Shown piece by piece: positions 26,596-64,000 of a DNA stretch of 64,000 nt. The position numbers and the translations under genes are program-made. Every line of letters begins with the position of its first letter. Within the stretch, counting starts at the first letter, position 1. The stretch covers positions 2,952,403 through 3,016,402 of the forward strand of contig CM034594.1 in assembly GCA_020091685.1 (NCBI GenBank), given 5' to 3'. The notes under the pieces are model-generated. The model made no database searches, was not told the origin of the DNA, and saw nothing but the letters and a program-made list of their open reading frames with translations. The stretch comes from Lutjanus erythropterus (taxonomy: Eukaryota; Chordata; Actinopteri; Lutjaniformes; Lutjanidae).

Positions 26596-27316
26596 GATAG
26601 TTATAAGCAATTAGGGAAAGTTATGAAGTATCATTGTGATATGAGTCGAGGGTCTCCATGACCCCAAATATAGAATGATAAACTATCATTTTAAGAAAGT
26701 CCATGTTAAGGTATTCAGATCATAGGTTTTTGCTTCGATGCAAAGAAACTGACGTGTTTCATGTTTCTTATTTCTGGAAGACTTGACTGGTTAGCGCGTA
26801 CTTCGACTGGCGTCATGTCTGACCAGGTAAAGAAACTCCAAAGAGAACAACTCTCGCAGACTGCTCAGTTTGGGACAGGTGAGTCCTGCAAAGTCCTGTG
26901 CAAAAACACCACTGCGGTGCCTGCTTAGCAACAGAGACATTACCTAAATAAAAACAAACAAGTATTTCGTGGATTACCACTGTAGTTTCCGTGAGGCAGT
27001 CCAGTGAGAGCTACATGCTGTCAAAATGTGCAGCCGTGTGGACGACGGTCTCCTGCACTGGAACCTGGAGCAGCACTACTCAGCGCTGCCTCCCCAGCTG
27101 ACCTCAGTCCTCGCACCTGTTTCTAATAGCCGCCCTGCCAGAGGCTATTAGGATCCGTCCACCCCCAGAAAGGACCTTTCCTCCGCTGCTCCAAACCCAA
27201 CCGCACACCGGCTATCCAGTCGCACTGATTAATCACATCAAGATGGACTACTCGGCCTCGTAGTGCTGTGGAGGTGTATGTGAGCGTGTGTGCTGTCCTG
27301 GTGGCTGCCTTTGAGC

Positions 27317-27318
<2 letters not shown>

Positions 27319-27392
<74 letters not shown>
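27319..27392. repeat. (GT)n microsatellite, 37 units
   Basis: 74 bp of uninterrupted GT. Confidence 0.95.
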
Positions 27393-27395
<3 letters not shown>

Positions 27396-29092
27396 CCACA
27401 TGCTGGAGGTTTTTAATTCTTTATTCTGTTCACTTCGAGATATTTGACCGAGATATTTCATTAGACATTTGCTGCTCTCGGATATTAAGTCAGATATTCA
27501 TTTGATACCTCACAGAGCTACACGCGGTCCGACTAGTTGGACTGCTGCCACACTCTTTGAAGGTTCTCTTGAGGTTGCCACAAGGTCAGTGGATGAACCT
27601 GATTGGTCAACCCCCTGTGGACCAAAATTGGAAACGGCGGCCGCTGTAATCACGCTGTGACGGAAAACGACGTTGCCTTCCAAGGTTCGGTGGAGATTTG
27701 TTTGAAGTTGATTTTAACCCTTAAAGTAACGGTAATGTGATGTGAAAAGAGCCTCTTACTGCTGGACAGGTAGGTATTCTCTGAGGGCAAACAGTCAAGG
27801 AGGGCTATCACGCACCGCAGATTTCAGTATCAGTGCTGGGCTGGTTGCTTCATAGACGGAATCAGATCTGCACAATTAACCTCAACACTTGAGACGGCAT
27901 GATTGGACCTGCAAAAATGTTTGCTGCCTTTAAAAAGCAGTGCTGCACAACACTGTAAGAAAAACAAACAAAAAAACCCAATTTATTTTAATTTTAAAAA
28001 ATTAGCGTTAGTGCTGCCTTAAAGTTTTAAGTTGACTGAATTTTAAAAGAGAAGTTAAGGTAAGCTATTAAGTTGAGCCAACAACTCTTGATGAATGTTA
28101 TAAACAATTATTACACGGCTTTGTTAAATACTCAGTTCTGATTTGTCAGTTACAGCATTCTGACGTCTGTTATTTCTGAATAGCAGACTGCTTTTATGAA
28201 GAACAGACTGTTGCTATGGACATAGAGCTGATCATAGACTCTGGAGGAGAAATGAAATCATGTTGGAATCACTAAAATCATTTTAAAATTCATATATTGT
28301 GTAAAATTATTGGGTTTTTTGGTAAGTAACCATGTAATAACCAGGATAATGTAAAGTGAGCAGGTCACTGCTGAGAAATAAACACTTTAAAGACAAGACC
28401 ACTCCGCTTTGTGTCGGCATCCTGCACCTCCCTGTTTTCTTCAAACCATTAAAAAAATGCTAATGTGCTGATCTTAATTTAAAGTGACTTGATTGAACTC
28501 TGTACCACACGTTCATACAACTCATCTTTTCAAGTCAAAAGACTTCAAGTTAGAAGAATTCACGTTTATAAACTCTGACATGTTCTGAGAATAAAGTCTT
28601 AATTTTAAGTGGTGTAAATAAAACTTGTCCATTTAAAATTAAATTAATACGAAAAGATAAATTGGTTTCAGTAAATTCCTGTATGATTTTTAGCAGTGAA
28701 CTTGTGTGTTGTCTGCTGCATTTTCCATCCCTGGAATCAAAGCGAGGAATTTGTGGTTACAAGTTATGTGTCTTTGACCACTGGAATACCAGGACGCTAG
28801 ATAATCCTACACTGTATCGGCTGATTTGGTTCAGATGTTTTCAATAATTGAGTCACTAAAAATAAGTGAAAGGCCACTGTAAAACCAGTCAGTGGTTTGC
28901 ACTATGAAATTGAAAAGGCCATCAAATTGCTTAGGGTCATAGAATTACAAAAATGGTCATGTGTTCTCTAAGCCCTGAGACAAACAAATTTTCAAAAACA
29001 GTTTTATAGAGCCACACAAATACTGTTAACAGTTTGGAAAATCATCATTGATATAATGACCATCAGCTTTAAATATAAGTCTGTAAATTAAT

Positions 29093-29397
29093 TTGGACTG
29101 CAACTCATGATTATTTTCATTTTTGATTAATCTCCAATCTATTTTTACAATTAATTTCCCAGAGCCCAAAATTACATCTTCAAATTGCTTATTTTGTCCA
29201 ACCAACAGTCAGTAACAGTAAACCCAAAGACTCTTACACAAGATCTTAGACATACTGTGAAAATCCTCACATCTAAGAAGCTGAGACCAGCAAATTTTGA
29301 CACTTATGCTCGAAAAATTAAACTAATCAAAATAGTAACTGTAACTCATTTTCTTCCAATTGACTAATAGATTTATCGACTATTTGTTGCAGCTTTA
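29093..29397. mobile_element. hAT-like MITE, both ends present
   Basis: The left end TTTGGACTGCAACTCATGATT and the reverse complement of the right end (TTTTAAAGCTGCAACAAATAG) give imperfect inverted repeats over about 305 bp. The body has CCAATCTATTTTTACAATTAAT and CAGAGCCCAAAATTACATC. It lies about 1.5 kb past pax3 exon 8. Confidence 0.6.
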
Positions 29398-30439
29398 AAA
29401 TCAGGCTGCGTCAGTGTTTTGTTCTTTGTTATGTTCATTAAGATTTCTAATCCAGATGCAGGGTGAAATTGTTCAAACCTATTTTGCATGAAGAGCAATC
29501 AAACTGAGAGAAAAATCCAGTGAGACTAATTAAAAACATAATTTATCTGATCTCAATTATCAGCCCAAAATTTTCAGACTGCAAATCTACTCAGACAGAA
29601 ATACTTTCTCCAAACATGATGCTCATCAGCCCTTCAAGATACATAATGATTCAAGTGTTGATGTCGGCACCAAAATACCTATTAGAGATGAAATGGTATG
29701 AAAATTTCATATCTCCACTATAGTGACCCACATGATCATTGTTGTCAGTGTTATTGGTGAAATGCACTGAAAATGTTCAAAAACGTTTATATTGAAATCA
29801 TGTCAACTGCCACATCAGTGTTTTCAGTGATGCAAAGTCCTGCAGTTCAGACAGTGGGTTGGAATCGTACATGATATGTTACATAGGTTAAAATTTTCCC
29901 CCTCCTCTCCAGACTTGCAGAAGCTCAGACAGACAGCAGGGACACTGCAGAGGCGCAAGATGAGTGCAACATTATAATCTGACAATAACAAGCGAGGACG
30001 AGTCCTACACCGTAAGTTGATCAGCTGTTTATATCTGTCAACTGTCTCTCAATGTAAAGTTCAGCCTGTTATTCTGAAAATAAAAGCGCACCGCTCCGAA
30101 AATACAGATTTGGTAGTTGGAGTTCAGTGACTGCCTGTCTCTCCGCTTAATTTAACTGTCATAAACATCTACGCCCTCTAAAAGATTATCAATGATTTCT
30201 TAAAAATCATAAACAGACACTGACTCATTCGGCGAACATTTGGCATTAATTTGAACTCTAATTAATGTGAAACAGGCATACAAAAACAGTTATTCCCGCC
30301 TGGAATAGAAATTTCAAAAGAGAACACCGCGACTGTAGAGTTGGGAGTGTATCAACTTAACATTTCTCCTTAATCTCTGATGACATATCGTGGTAATATA
30401 TTACACATTTCTCCTTTAATAGGGACAATGCACAATACA

Positions 30440-30445
30440 TTTATT
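30440..30445 (-). terminator. Possible polyadenylation signal AATAAA after the read-through stop
   Basis: An AATAAA hexamer on the minus strand lies about 200 nt beyond the read-through stop at 30647. It could end a transcript that retains the exon 8 donor. AT-rich DNA gives such hexamers by chance and I see no clear downstream GU-rich element, so this is weak. Confidence 0.2.
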
Positions 30446-30867
30446 TCACCAGATATAGCTAACAGATAAGATCATTTCCTGTCTAATGTACTGCAACAAT
30501 ATCAATGATCCAATAACATGATAATATAGCACTGATAGGACCCCTTCTGCAAAATGAGTACTTTTACTTTGGATACTTTATCTTTGCTGTCAGAGGCTTA
30601 AAAATAAAGACTAGTCTTCTATGTAATGTATAAAGCATGCTGTTTTTCAAAACATATATTTGTATGTGCTTGCTTTAATGTAATATGTATATTTCGTGTT
30701 TAGTTTTACGATTCTGTAAAGCTCCAGGTAGTTTTTATTTAATAAATGGGTAAATGTGTCAGCAAGGAATAATATTAATACATGGAGTATTTGTCTGACT
30801 TTGGTCGTGCAGGTCTGGGTGTGTACAGAAAAAGTGAGAATAAAAAGGTGAAGTCTATTGACCTTAC

Positions 30868-63003
<32,136 letters not shown>

Positions 63004-63448
63004 ACCTCCACCACCCCTCTGCCTACAGATACCTCCTCCTGACGGGGAGGTTTGCTGCTCCAACACCGAGTTTATAGCTGGGGGACGTCGCTGAAGTTGC
63101 CTTTTCGCCTCTGAGGAAGTTTCCTGGAGGGTTAGCCTCGGTCAGGGTTAGCCTCAGCCGGGCCACAGCCGAGCACCAGTGTCCCGGGATAGTCACAACC
63201 CTCCGAGGAGTCAAATATGTCGACAAAAAACAAGAAAATTTGATTTTGGGGCGTCAATAAGAGTTAGCTTGTCGGTCTCCTCGGTTTTATTCGCCAGTGT
63301 TTAGGCTCTTGGACATGTGGTTGCCAAAGCTGCGTAGCATTAGGATGAAAATATTGTTGTTGTTGTTTGTTGACACCGGTTCAAAGTGAGAAGAGACAGT
63401 CACAAGTAGCGGAGCTCTTCTCGCTCCCCGTCAGCGCTCCCGGCTGTG
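63004..63448 (-). promoter_or_regulatory. Probable pax3 5' UTR and core promoter
   Basis: GC-richer DNA between the start codon and the CCAAT boxes. It contains a TATAAA on the gene strand at 63076-63071, too close to the ATG to be an obvious core element. It also holds an imperfect 16-bp tandem duplication at 63129-63160 (shared core GGGTTAGCCTC). No transcription start can be fixed from sequence. Confidence 0.35.
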
Positions 63449-63495
63449 ATTGGTGGAGAGGGTACACCCGGTACGCAGCCGGGCGCGACGATTGG
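63449..63495 (-). promoter_or_regulatory. Pair of inverted CCAAT boxes upstream of pax3
   Basis: ATTGG at 63449-63453 and at 63491-63495 reads as CCAAT on the gene strand (ACCAATCA and GCCAATCG). The pair is 42 bp apart and about 450-490 bp before the ATG, in a locally GC-rich patch. NF-Y boxes usually lie 60-100 bp before a start site. That would put transcription start near 63350-63400 and give a 5' UTR of a few hundred bases. The sites are seen; the role is inferred. Confidence 0.4.
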
Positions 63496-64000
63496 CTGAG
63501 GCAAAAAACTTTCGTCCTATGGGAGACGCTGTCACAGTTGTGCTCGGACAGGACAGGGGAGTCAATTCACAAAATCCAAAGCGATGGCAGAGTCACTGAC
63601 TGTACTGTTTAACCACCAGAACGTCTCAAAATATGCTTATGTGTTGAGTCAACTGCTGGGATGAAAGTGGAGCAACAAACGTATGATTGTTTGGTTGATG
63701 TGGTCACTGGTCCACACTGGTCCTGATTTTAGCTCTTTTTTTTCAATAAATATTATCGATTAATCTTCTATTATAAAATAATAGTGGGTAAACCCGTGTA
63801 GTTTATTGTGTACTATTGCCATGCACTGACTAACTTGTACTGCAATATAATGCAAAAGACAACAGACACATATCTATAACTTTTGCTTGTGACATATAAG
63901 GCCTATATAGATGTAAATGAGATATACAAAATATTAGGAAACACTCCAATACAACATCGGCACTTTAAAAATGTGGAAAAACTAGAGTTTCAGTCAGTCA
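63496..64000. other. Distal 5' flank of pax3
   Basis: The stretch becomes AT-rich away from the CCAAT boxes. No gene, repeat family or clear regulatory motif was recognised. Confidence 0.5.

Larger units (their letters stand above)
26596..30439. other. Gene-free DNA just downstream of pax3 exon 8
   Basis: Expected location of the missing last exon and 3' UTR if the gene splices at 30868. Scanning the minus strand for a short Ser-Ala-Phe-His-Tyr-Leu type end or an OAR-like end found none. It contains the TG tract at 27319-27392 and a GC-richer island at 26980-27260 with GCACTGATTAATCACATC. A 41-codon plus-strand frame (27026-27151) in that island has no supporting homology. Confidence 0.5.

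Noticed and set aside
63023-63226. Upstream 67-codon frame as an N-terminal extension of pax3
   Set aside because: Different frame from exon 1. The in-frame extension uses only a GTG and not an ATG, and the ATG at 63003 matches the family start.

Overview
The window looks like nuclear DNA of a bony fish, probably a percomorph. It is AT-rich and full of long CA/TG microsatellites and degenerate miniature inverted-repeat elements of kinds common in teleosts. It contains one recognisable protein-coding gene, which is split into exons and has a vertebrate intron-exon layout. I see no operon, plasmid, phage, CRISPR, tRNA or rRNA feature.

The gene is pax3 on the minus strand. Its start codon is at 63003, and eight coding exons can be placed to the base with GT/AG junctions and a continuous reading frame. 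Exon 1 is the N-terminus. Exons 2 to 4 hold the paired domain, and exon 4 also holds an acidic linker and the octapeptide. Exons 5 and 6 hold the homeodomain. Exons 7 and 8 hold the Ser/Pro/Gly/Tyr-rich transactivation region. The spliced product is about 485 residues up to a conserved splice donor at the end of exon 8. The final short exon known in other Pax3 genes was not found. Several signatures identify Pax3 rather than Pax7: [11 protein letters not shown] after the homeodomain, [25 protein letters not shown] and the end YGQYGQSK. A glycine-rich stretch in exon 7 and a Ser/Pro/Leu insertion in exon 8 suggest one of the two teleost paralogues, but I cannot say which.

Layout. Positions 63004-64000 are the 5' flank, with two inverted CCAAT boxes. 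Positions 60615-63003 hold exons 1-4, closely packed. Positions 40371-60614 are a 20 kb intron 4 with several stretches of complex, non-repetitive, transcription-factor-site-rich sequence set among microsatellites and old transposon relics. Positions 30868-40370 hold exons 5-8. Positions 1-30867 are gene-free DNA downstream of pax3. That region holds mobile-element relics, including a non-LTR retrotransposon reverse-transcriptase C-terminus at 4513-4860 and a GGTTCT-rich palindromic element with another element nested in it. It also holds long CA/TG tracts and at least one enhancer-like block at 21840-22500.

I did not find a convincing novel system. The most useful observations are a NAGNAG acceptor that would add or drop one glutamine in the paired-domain linker, the conserved alternative donor at the end of exon 8, and a short list of candidate regulatory elements. 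The regulatory calls rest on sequence character alone, without alignment.
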